From Cololabis saira (taxonomy: Eukaryota; Chordata; Actinopteri; Beloniformes; Belonidae), in assembly GCF_033807715.1 (NCBI RefSeq), contig NC_084610.1, forward strand, positions 2,705,001 through 2,769,000: 64,000 bases of DNA, given 5' to 3'. The notes beneath the pieces are model-generated. The model did not search any database. It had not been told where the DNA came from and saw only the letters and a program-made list of their open reading frames with translations. Position numbers and translations under genes: made by a program. Below are positions 46,741 to 51,702 of this stretch, piece by piece (the first letter of the stretch is position 1; every line of letters starts with the position of its first letter).

Positions 46741-47825
46741 GCTGCACATAATTCTTTTGGTCTGGTGCTCAGAGGAGCCCCTGGATATGTGACTTGGGGC
46801 TCCAAAAACGCGGTGACCCGTTTCGCCGGATCGATAAAAGAGGGATGCAGGAATAAGTTATAGGCAAAACTATATTTATTCACTTATAAAGATGAATTAA
46901 CAAATTATGGTGCGTGTTAGTCTGTAGAGTCAGTATAAGTAAATTACAGTTTTTATCGGCCAGATTGGGATGCTCACGGCATATTTTGCACCTAGGGTTG
47001 CCACCTTTCAGAAATAGAAATAAAGGACGCCCCGATTTCAGCAGCGCAGGAGCCAAAAAAAAGCCCCAAAACTTCTAAACTGCATAAAAATGTGTTTATT
47101 TTATATGAAAAACCGTGTTCTTTAATAGCATTGAACTTGCATGACTGTACAGACAGCCAACCATATAGCAGCTGAAATAGCCTCCTATGCTCTGTATGTC
47201 CACATCAGCCAAGGTGTGTCAATGAATAGATGATACGTAAAACGTACATTTCTTTGTAGAAAGACACTTTATGAAAATAAGTCCATTTATTTGTATTAAT
47301 TTACAGCGCAGTCTTGCCACATCCAATATGGCGGCGACGTTGACGTATCGCAGCAGCGGGCGAGACCACTCGATGAGGCGTCTACGTATGTCTATGGTAT
47401 TAGTTTACAGCGCAGTCTTGCCACATCCAATATGGCGGCGACGGGTAGGATAACTTGGCTGAACACCGGAAACAGTTTAAAGTAAAAGAAATGAGGAGTT
47501 CCAGACAATATTATAGATCCATTGTTTCAGATCTTTGCCCGAGTCCTCCGAGCAACCATAGACATATATACGTAGGCTATAGGCTATGTCTATGCGAGCA
47601 ACGACTCACACAACCTTAAATCCCTCTATAGATTTTTACTATTATTATCATCACCATCATTTTTCGCACGAAGTTCAAATCTAAAATATACACTTTTATA
47701 AATCAGGCTCCATTTATCCCCAAAACACGGTAGAATTACACGAAGCCAAACTTACCAGAGACAGCGGACGTTGTAGGCCTACATGAAAACATGAATATGA
47801 CGACGAAAAATATATAATTATTCAT
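19029..47825 (-). CDS. CD2/SLAM-like Ig receptor, gene B (11 exons, 344 aa)
   Basis: Spliced minus-strand gene. Coding exons: 47756-47825, 45370-45525, 39195-39320, 38940-39103, 30492-30576, 29278-29379, 24925-24987, 24533-24610, 22902-22967, 22101-22169, 19029-19084. Their lengths total 1035 nt and every junction keeps one open frame. The predicted type I membrane protein has a signal peptide (1-23), V-like domain (24-118), C2-like domain (118-201), transmembrane helix (about 207-231) and an acidic tail of about 110 residues. The V-like domain lacks the second canonical cysteine and the C2 domain is cysteine-rich, as in the CD2/SLAM family, whose members are leukocyte adhesion/signalling receptors. 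The tail has two tyrosines (TYTE, SYNV), neither a true ITSM (TxYxx[VI]). The order and phases are seen; the family is inferred; ligand and function are unknown. Confidence 0.85.
19085..20795. other. Last intron of gene B, unrecognised sequence
   Basis: I see no exon here. It includes a block (about 19490-20000) with cgatattataaaatgcgat-type words resembling fish hAT ends, and poly-A/T tracts at 20210 and 20512. Open frames have no recognisable domain. Confidence 0.4.
20796..20823 (-). pseudogene. Decayed cytoplasmic-exon module of gene B
   Basis: The plus-strand words gaaaacattttactcaccag match the donor flank of the functional tail exons (22902, 24925, 57846, 58790). The exon itself is replaced after CAG (20821-20823) by a GGGCCTC... 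sequence that looks like a Harbinger-type end. An acceptor-side partner (tctgtcaaagattc) is not found nearby, so this sixth module is dead. Confidence 0.55.
20824..21451. repeat. Probable Harbinger-type element fragment
   Basis: Starts GGGCCTCAAAGAGTGCGTGG straight after CAG, with GC-rich cgtgcgtggaatttacacg words, resembling the GGGCCTCATTTATAAAGC end at 33253. No matching right end is visible before the minisatellite at 21452, so it is probably truncated. Confidence 0.4.
21452..21595. repeat. 48-bp tandem repeat, three units
   Basis: The unit from gctgatggtccagtct to gactaaacca recurs at 21452, 21500 and 21548; the last unit diverges after cagcaggt. Non-coding. Confidence 0.8.
22101..22169 (-). 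CDS. Gene B exon 10: cytoplasmic repeat module
   Basis: Acceptor after ctttgacag, GTGGGT donor. 69 nt (2+66+1) reading DEPTGERQELPEVTGPDD and on. A paralogue of exon 9 (DEPTGEEHELTEVTVADGNK); about 240 bp of flanking intron is also duplicated. Confidence 0.8.
22902..22967 (-). CDS. Gene B exon 9: cytoplasmic repeat module
   Basis: 66 nt (2+63+1), acceptor ctttgacag, donor GTGAGC. Encodes DEPTGEEHELTEVTVADGNK then GP. The symmetric phase means it can be added or skipped without a frameshift. Confidence 0.8.
22968..24532. other. Gene B intron 8
   Basis: After the duplicated flank (to about 23100) I recognise no exon or transposon. It is AT-rich with an A17 run at 24188. Confidence 0.4.
24533..24610 (-). 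CDS. Gene B exon 8: cytoplasmic
   Basis: 78 nt (2+75+1) reading ESAQLLKLKPTLNGTTVNSP then EKNIKP, donor GTCAGT. The acceptor (aaaagagttcaaag) has a poor pyrimidine tract, so this exon is the least certain of the set. The frame and phase fit exactly, but it could be skipped without a frameshift. Confidence 0.6.
24925..24987 (-). CDS. Gene B exon 7: cytoplasmic, two tyrosines
   Basis: 63 nt (2+60+1), acceptor aatctttgacag, donor GTGAGT. Reads KQERQTYTEQEQSYNVENHN. The tyrosines (TYTEQ, SYNVE) are not classical ITIM/ITSM motifs. The flanks match the other tail modules. Confidence 0.75.
25059..26555. mobile_element. Harbinger-type element, first of two abutting
   Basis: Ends GGGTCCGTTTCACAAAGCAGG and, inverted, cctgctttgtgaaacggaccc. 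The left flank is CAC and the right flank CAG. It contains a 39-bp tandem repeat near the left end. No transposase domain is recognised. Its right target CAG is also the left target of the next element. Confidence 0.7.
25218..25373. repeat. 39-bp tandem repeat, four units
   Basis: ggtcagttaccgtagtaaca then gacgctctgaacctaacct recurs at 25218, 25257, 25296 and 25335, inside the left end of the Harbinger-type element. Confidence 0.85.
26762..26932 (+). pseudogene. Harbinger Myb-like protein, first exon
   Basis: 56 codons from MEKSAVRAAYFSSEEQTIIL through RKYDEYRHIIQ and KCRKDSWQKIADCINA, the Myb/SANT-like trihelix pattern (FSxEE..., W..I...INA) of the Harbinger accessory protein. A possible GTAAAT donor overlaps the stop, so this may be exon 1 of a longer spliced protein whose remainder was lost. 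Confidence 0.7.
27423..27623 (-). pseudogene. Harbinger transposase N-terminal fragment
   Basis: Starts MTCPFEENPVELGARIMRGS and continues LRRERVFRDHQNPFAFPDEY, typical of the N-terminus of HARBI1-type nucleases in fish elements. After LYND it runs into a lysine-rich nonsense tail encoded by a T-rich tract, so the DDE catalytic domain is absent. Defective. Confidence 0.7.
27842..28641. other. Gene B intron 6, unassigned part
   Basis: Between the Harbinger pair and the Harbinger MITE. AT-rich, no exon or recognisable element. Confidence 0.4.
28642..29107. mobile_element. Harbinger-derived MITE (466 bp)
   Basis: Ends GGGCCTGATTTACTAAAGG / GGGCCCGATTTACTAAG, flanked by TTA on both sides (28639-28641 and 29108-29110). 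Both ends are close copies of the Myb-encoding element at 11217-12998, from which it looks internally deleted. Confidence 0.85.
29278..29379 (-). CDS. Gene B exon 6: transmembrane
   Basis: 102 nt (2+99+1), acceptor ttttttttgtag, donor GTAAGT. Encodes GIRNRPISAIGIGIP then LVLVVLVVVALVSYFICNK, a clear single membrane-spanning helix followed by a basic stop-transfer residue. Confidence 0.85.
29428..30402. mobile_element. DNA transposon, CAGGCATCAGAA ends
   Basis: Terminal repeats CAGGCATCAGAA and TTCTGATGCCTG, flanked by ATTACA on both sides (29422-29427 and 30403-30408), a 6-bp duplication. It lies only 48 bp from the acceptor of the transmembrane exon. A palindromic MITE is nested at 29781. 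Its middle part (29590-30280) recurs at 33895-35420. Superfamily not assigned. Confidence 0.6.
29781..29899. mobile_element. Palindromic TAA-MITE, nested copy
   Basis: Ends aggctgatttctggtcccgc and the inverted gaaccataattcaggct, core cgtcgccgcgtaccctacgcc. Shared flanks with 35153 show it was present before the host element was duplicated. Confidence 0.7.
30492..30576 (-). CDS. Gene B exon 5: second half of C2-like domain
   Basis: 85 nt (28 codons + 1), acceptor cattttatag, donor GTGAGT. Reads KNQENPIGCVLENPVSRKES. The C.x.NPVS motif is the F-G strand region of CD2/SLAM-family C2 domains. Confidence 0.85.
30577..31156. other. Gene B intron 4, start
   Basis: No exon or clear repeat recognised before the inverted-repeat element at 31157. 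Confidence 0.35.
31157..31901. mobile_element. Inverted-repeat DNA element with GGGCCARTCCCAAT ends
   Basis: GGGCCAGTCCCAAT on the left and, inverted, GGGCCAATCCCAAT on the right, flanked by TGG (31154-31156 and 31902-31904). Subterminal copies of ctagccct occur in both halves. No coding capacity. It carries a nested palindromic MITE at 31569. Confidence 0.65.
31569..31698. mobile_element. Palindromic TAA-MITE, nested copy
   Basis: aggctgacttatggttccgcg inverted at gcagaaccataaatcagct, around gcgacggtgtgcgtcgcc. TAA precedes the left end. Confidence 0.75.
31974..32182. mobile_element. hAT-like MITE (CAGTGTTTCCC ends)
   Basis: Starts cagtgtttccccaaccctgg; the right end gggccagggttgggaaa is its imperfect complement. 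A relative with the same middle (tgatacaaat, acaagctgatgatga) lies at 61801-61990. Target duplication not clear. Confidence 0.55.
32385..32681 (+). repeat. LTR-like fragment
   Basis: TGTCATGG...GCTTGCTACA, with a TATA-like cataagg (32543) and AATAAA (32620). The latter half is homologous to 62040-62240 (cccatcaacctctccaccct; gtggctgcacagcagcaag). It is probably a solo or partial LTR; no internal region is nearby. Confidence 0.4.
32690..33215 (+). pseudogene. Rex1/L2-like LINE 3' fragment
   Basis: Broken frames read VEEYKNLCVHLDN, KGQRRLYFLRKLRF, then KLIKKSGSVLELNVPPSLAH, the C-terminal RT region of Rex1/L2-type LINEs. It is followed by aatttccctttggggattaa, the typical 3' end. Many stops. 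Confidence 0.6.
33972..35030. mobile_element. hAT-type non-autonomous element, TSD CTCGCCAC
   Basis: CAGTGTTGGGACTAACG ... AGCACAACACTG, with a perfect 8-bp duplication CTCGCCAC (33964-33971 and 35031-35038). Subterminal repeats of agtaacgcgttac/gtaacgcattac type. An internal inverted repeat lies around 34212-34308 (gtgaagttagttttacgttg). No transposase. Confidence 0.9.
35153..35239. mobile_element. Palindromic TAA-MITE, shortened copy
   Basis: aggctgatttatggttccgcg ... ccataattcaggct; the middle between gtacgcggcg and atttaac is deleted relative to 29781. Confidence 0.7.
36991..37118. mobile_element. Palindromic TAA-MITE, nested copy
   Basis: agcctgatttatggttccgcg and the inverted gcggaaccataaatcagcc, preceded by TTA (36988-36990). 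Core ggcgacgcgcaccgtacg. Confidence 0.75.
37340..37790. repeat. 41-bp tandem array, 11 units
   Basis: Unit gttgaattattgaaataa/g then ttaacttttacaccatattcta. Units 1-6 alternate aaatt and aagtt variants, a two-unit higher-order pattern. Units 6-10 are uniform. Confidence 0.9.
38251..38939. other. Gene B intron 4, end
   Basis: No exon or element recognised. Confidence 0.35.
38940..39103 (-). CDS. Gene B exon 4: first half of C2-like domain
   Basis: 164 nt (2+162), acceptor ctcctgtcag, donor GTACAA. Spliced to exon 3 it reads IISPVPKPTVSSDCNDEKTQ, then CNLTCEG and SSWILGDNNVTG. The C.....C.L.C and the tryptophan match CD2/SLAM C2 domains. One N-glycosylation site (NVT). 39 of 55 residues match the gene A exon by eye. 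Confidence 0.9.
39195..39320 (-). CDS. Gene B exon 3: second half of V-like domain
   Basis: 126 nt (2+123+1), acceptor catattttcag, donor GTAAGT. Reads CYLNTTSGCLTLSNVTPEHS then GRYTPEISDK. LTLSNVT...SGRY is the E-F strand pattern of V domains; the usual cysteine after Y is absent, as in CD2/SLAM V domains. Two NxT sites. Confidence 0.9.
39321..40049. other. Gene B intron 2, proximal part
   Basis: No exon. The first about 100 bp resemble the equivalent place in gene A (61425-61490), supporting gene duplication. Confidence 0.45.
40050..40926. mobile_element. TTAA-target DNA transposon
   Basis: TTAA at 40046-40049 and 40927-40930; inverted ends AGGGGACATATTATG / AGGGGACCTATTATG. Left end (about 120 bp) repeated at 45557-45680. 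piggyBac- or Kolobok-like by target; no transposase seen. Confidence 0.75.
40927..41400. other. Gene B intron 2, unassigned part
   Basis: No exon or element recognised. Confidence 0.35.
41409..42164. mobile_element. hAT-type element, TSD GTTAGCAT
   Basis: TAGGGCTGTTCGATTTT left end and inverted at the right (aatcgaacagcccta), perfect GTTAGCAT duplication (41401-41408 and 42165-42172). Subterminal gattacgatt words in both ends. An A-run at 42049. No transposase. Confidence 0.9.
43160..43294. mobile_element. Palindromic TAA-MITE, nested copy
   Basis: agcctgatttatggttccgcg and the inverted gcagaaccataaatcag around gcgcgtcgccgcgtaac. TAA precedes it. Confidence 0.75.
43540..43850. repeat. Inverted-repeat element shared with 56700-57020
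   Basis: cttgaaataagtagaaaaatctgcca and its complement tggcagatttttctacttattttaag form a hairpin. A close copy, including the tagaaataagacaaatattctt end, sits at 56700-57020 inside another hAT. Confidence 0.75.
44585..44650 (+). pseudogene. hAT transposase N-terminal remnant
   Basis: Reads MKRHYESGASKRKKKEEAKS, resembling the basic start (KRKYxSGAxKRKKK) of TTF/ZMYM-like hAT transposases. It then runs into a cactcactcaca repeat. It supports the hAT assignment of the element at 42687. Confidence 0.5.
45370..45525 (-). CDS. Gene B exon 2: first half of V-like domain
   Basis: 156 nt (2+153+1), acceptor ctttattttacag, donor GTACAT. Reads DEADPYRKLGSSFVLCSDYV, then PPITSITWKHGQDIAV and NGMNVTCYRIFK. 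VLC...ITWKHG gives the B-strand cysteine and core tryptophan of a V domain. One NVT site. Confidence 0.9.
45557..45690. repeat. Truncated copy of the 40050 TTAA element
   Basis: Left end only: ggagacctattatggcattt, then gcctgtgggccatgtctcta, then unrelated sequence. Confidence 0.7.
45691..47755. other. Gene B intron 1, repeat-rich
   Basis: No exon. Contains an inverted pair (about 46010-46093 versus 47228-47300), a LINE-like 3' tail at 46155-46200 (minus), a CA then TA microsatellite (46671-46738), the inverted copy of 37815-38033 at 46993-47215, and a tandem pair of ttacagcgcagtcttgccac blocks (47305 and 47406; a third at 45922). Confidence 0.6.
46671..46738. repeat. CA/TA microsatellite
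   Basis: (AC)n running into (AT)n. Frames across it are artefacts. Confidence 0.9.
47756..47825 (-). CDS. Gene B exon 1: start codon and signal peptide
   Basis: ATG at 47825-47823, reading MNNYIFFVVIFMFSCRPTTS then AVS, donor GTAAGT after one extra base. Hydrophobic core IFFVVIFMF, then a small-residue cleavage region: a typical signal peptide. The single extra G joins exon 2 to make aspartate. Confidence 0.8.
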
Positions 47826-47953
47826 AGCTGAGTTGAAAAATTTAATACTGAGGAAATAAATACACTTAAAATAAAAGCAAAACTGTCCCTAAAAGAGAAA
47901 AGGGAGGAGCAGATGCTTCGTTTTCGACGGAGTGTCGAGTTATGACTGAGAGT

Positions 47954-47996
47954 GAAAGTGAAACTTCAGTGACGGCTTCACTGAAGTTTCACTTTG
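47954..47996 (-). promoter_or_regulatory. ISRE-like palindrome upstream of gene B
   Basis: GAAAGTGAAACT (47954-47965) matches the interferon-stimulated response element consensus GAAANNGAAACT. Its mirror AGTTTCACTTTG (47985-47996) completes two arms of AAAGTGAAACTTCAGTGA separated by 5 bp. About 130-170 bp before the ATG. IRF/STAT binding is inferred, not shown. Confidence 0.55.
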
Positions 47997-48229
47997 ACGC
48001 AGTGTTAAAAATTAAAGACCCCCCCCCGAAACACTTCTGCAAACAAAATATATTTTTCTCTTTGCCTCCATTCCTATTCCATAAACCACCATGTTATGTT
48101 AGAAAACATTTTATTCTGTATTGCGGTAAAGTAAGACTCCTTTAACAATGAAAATGAGAGCAGAGATTTTTGAACTGCGGTCAATCCAGCCGTGATTCGT
48201 ATTTCCGTGGTGAAATCAGCCGCTCCTAA

Positions 48230-48626
48230 TGCTGTGTTCCATTTACCTCGGAAGTCGGAACTCGCAACTGGGAATGACGTCACAGCCGAGTTATCAGCGT
48301 TCCAGTTACAAAGTAGGTAAACAAGTTTGTAGTTCGCATATACTACATGAAAAATGTAAATTACACTATAGCAGCATATATATGCCGAACAATACTTGTA
48401 TACGACTGATTTAGTGTGACCAAAACTAGAATGAAGTGCTACGAATTTTTACAGAGCTCTCTTCTACTGTTTACAACCGGGGCAGCCATCTTGGAATGTG
48501 AACTCGGGGGTGGTGAAGACTCTCCCACTTTCCCAGTGGGAAATCCCACTTCGATGGGCGTTCCAGTTGAAAATTCCGACTGGGAACTGGGAAATCCCCA
48601 CTTCCGAGGACAAATGGAACGCGGCA
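48230..48626. mobile_element. Inverted-repeat MITE, TSD TAA
   Basis: TGCTGTGTTCCATTTACCTC / TGCCGCGTTCCATTTGTCCTC ends inverted, TAA on both sides (48227-48229 and 48627-48629). Harbinger/Tourist-like; sits about 230 bp upstream of the ISRE palindrome. Confidence 0.75.
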
Positions 48627-48837
48627 TAAATCTAGATTTCATGTCCTTCCGATTTCAGTCTTTACGGCAAATGAATGAATGAAAGCGGCTCAAAAACAGA
48701 AAGATATGAAGTACTGAGTTTGAGATAATGCAGATTTTTAATATATTTTTTCATTACCTTGATTACACCCATACTTCCACCGTAATATTTACACACTCTT
48801 ACTATAAAAGAAAAGGATGAAACACTTTCATTTTTTT

Positions 48838-49205
48838 ACTTCAGGTTATGTGTTGCAGAGACTGTAAAAATTAATTCTTCCATAATTTTACCTAATACCT
48901 CACATACCTCTCTTCACAACTACAATCACTACAGGCACACTCAATTTCAAACAATTTAACTGTACAAATATTGAAATATTAAGATCTAATCTTCAAAAAC
49001 TTTACTTTTCTACAAATGTCAGTAGCTTTTTTCACTTCAAGTTCTGTGTTGCAGAGACTGTAAAATGAATTCTTCCATAATTTCACCGAATACCTCACAT
49101 ACCTCTTTTCAGGAACCAATCACTGAAAAACATCCTCATTTTCAAATGCTTTAACTGTACAAATATTGAAATATTAAGATCTAAACTTCAAACATTTTAC
49201 TTTTC
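48838..49205. repeat. Tandem duplication, about 194-bp period
   Basis: gtgttgcagagactgtaaaa... and ctgtacaaatattgaaatat... recur in the same order twice. No coding role seen. Confidence 0.75.
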
Positions 49206-50271
49206 ACTACATTTCTCAATTTCAAATCCACACAGAATCACGGTGGGACTCTGGTGGATGTTGCTGGTTAGATAGTTTCCTTTGACAGAGTCCGACCAGA
49301 GAGAAGGACACGATGAAACATCTCCAAGCACACATTAGTTTTGACATTAGTTTACAGGATGGTGATGGACATCTATATATGAGCATGTGTGGTCTATACA
49401 AGAAACAAAATACAAACAATATTAACGCTGTACAATTGTATGAATAACTAAATGAAAAACATTTACATTTTTGGTTTCGGAAAAGATTAAGTTAATACAC
49501 CAAACACGCAATGAATGAACAAAAATGCAGTCACTTAAAAGGTTAGTATTGAAATGATAGATGATTTGAATGAATGTGTGGGTCTGTGGCTCCATCTAGT
49601 GGACACAGACCGCAACTACACCGCGTCCTCTCAGTGAGGGACGCATGAACAGCGGTAGGAATTAACACTTAAAGAGGCTAAATAAACTGCGTAAACATCA
49701 CACTGCAAGATGTCAAGTTCTTTCTTTATTTTGTTTCACACAAATACAAGGATGAAGAAAAAAAAAACACAAAACAAGAAAAATTTCACCTAAGGAAAAT
49801 ATTTTAAAAACAAAACAAGAAATATGTGTGAGCAGTGGTTAGAAGCCTATATAGGCTTATATGAAAACCAGACCCAAACAATATACTAAAGTTAAAATAT
49901 TAACAAATATAAAAATCACAATTACATATTAAATGCAAAAACTGAACATTTCTTGTAAAGGAAAAAGTGAAAGAAAAATAGGGAGTCCTATTATTCTAAA
50001 TCAAATGATTTAGAGAGCGGAGCATTCTTAAGTTTCTTTTTGTACATGGACAGTGACAAAGATAAATCAATTAAATGTATTTAATTGTTCCACATGATAA
50101 CTGCACAGTATTTAATAGAAATCTGACCACAGGATGTTTTATACAATGGAAGATGAAGTTTCTTAACCTGTCGGGTTGAATAACTATGAACTTGAGAGTT
50201 ATTAAAAAAATATTATCTAAATTCATTAACTACTAAAACTAACAGAGGTATTCACATAAACGCAGTATATT
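49206..50271. other. Intergenic, unassigned
   Basis: Between gene B promoter region and the LTR element. AT-rich, no gene or clear element. Confidence 0.4.
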
Positions 50272-50276
50272 CAGGC

Positions 50277-50748
50277 TGTAGGAGCCGAATTCATTAGTAT
50301 TGAGCACTGGATTGGGTGATGGCTGGGTTTAATGAATGAAGGCACCTCAGTGGCTCCTTGTCGTAGGAGTGTCTCTGTGGGTGGTCTTTGGGCGTATACA
50401 AATAAGGTTTCTCTTCCGCTCGCGCCGAGAGGCTGGCTGGCTTATGGAGGTGGGGTGAGCTGGGAGAGAGCATACTTTGTTGACCGCACTACGCACTAGG
50501 CATATTGGATCTTGATATCAACTCACACTAATTGATTGCTCATTCTTTAAGCTATTTTGCACATATTTATTACAAGTATTGAACTGTATTGTGATAATTG
50601 ATGCACTGAAATAGTAAACCCTTTTTAAACTTGAGCTTATTGTTTGGACAGTGATTATTATTTTAATGTGCGCGTCGGACAGTTTTAGTATCTCCCATGC
50701 TTAGCCTGCCGGTTGATTGATCAATTGGGGTCATTATCAGCCATTATA
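50277..50748 (+). repeat. 5' LTR of the BEL/Pao element
   Basis: TGTAGGAGCCGAATTC ... CAGCCATTATA. It ends in TA rather than the usual CA. The matching 3' copy defines its exact length. A tRNA primer site beginning TGG is not obvious just downstream (tagtcaacaaaag). Confidence 0.9.
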
Positions 50749-50859
50749 TAGTCAACAAAAGTGTTCTTGAAGCGTTGATCCACGGAAAGTTCGAGTTGGC
50801 GTCCTATTCCTGTTTGTTTGCAGCGCTTCAAACCAAGAAACGAACGCGCGCGGGCGCGC

Positions 50860-50970
50860 GCGTCAGCAGCATTAAGGTTTCATTAATTCATTCACTGTCA
50901 TTCACACGTCCTCTCCTTTTGATTCATTCATTCACTGTCGCATTCACACGTCCTCTCCTTTTGATTCATT
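50860..50970. repeat. Short tandem repeat in LTR-element leader
   Basis: ttcattcactgtc...attcacacgtcctctccttt occurs twice, after a gcgcgcgggcgcgcgcg GC tract. Confidence 0.7.
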
Positions 50971-51356
50971 CATAACCTGTCTGTGTGGCTGCGGCAGAGC
51001 ACACATAGCCGAAACACAGCTGTGGCACGCAAGCCATTCACACAAATACTCACATTGATTATGCGCGCGGGCGCATACACACATTCATACGCATAAAGGC
51101 GCATTTACGCTATTGTTCCCCGTTAGGACAAGCTGCTTTAGCCTATGGCTCCGGTTATAGGCTATTGGTTTGTTATTTTCTGTGCATGTACGGGCTCGGC
51201 CCGCATTTAAAAGGCTCTGGTTGGGTCGGCCCGGGAGTGCCGTCTCACAAGTGAGATATTTAGGCACATAAATACCCATCGTTTCATGTTGAAGACATAG
51301 GGTTGCATTGATAGTCTAGATTTTGGTTAGGCAGTTTAGGTGGGAACAATAGCTTT

Positions 51357-51583
<227 letters not shown>

Positions 51584-51702
51584 TCTGGCTGTGTATGCTG
51601 TTTTTTGACTTGAGTGTGAATGTTTTTTGTTGGTCTCCAGAATTTTCTCCTCATTTGGCTTTGTTTGGATTTTGAATTTGACTTTAAACATTTTTATGCA
51701 AA

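Noticed and set aside
46580..46883. Frames of 70 and 84 codons
   Set aside because: Built on the CA/TA microsatellite.
29278..47825. Rearranging antigen-receptor or immunoglobulin segment
   Set aside because: No recombination signal heptamer/nonamer next to the V exons, and the V domain is split by an ordinary intron within one gene.
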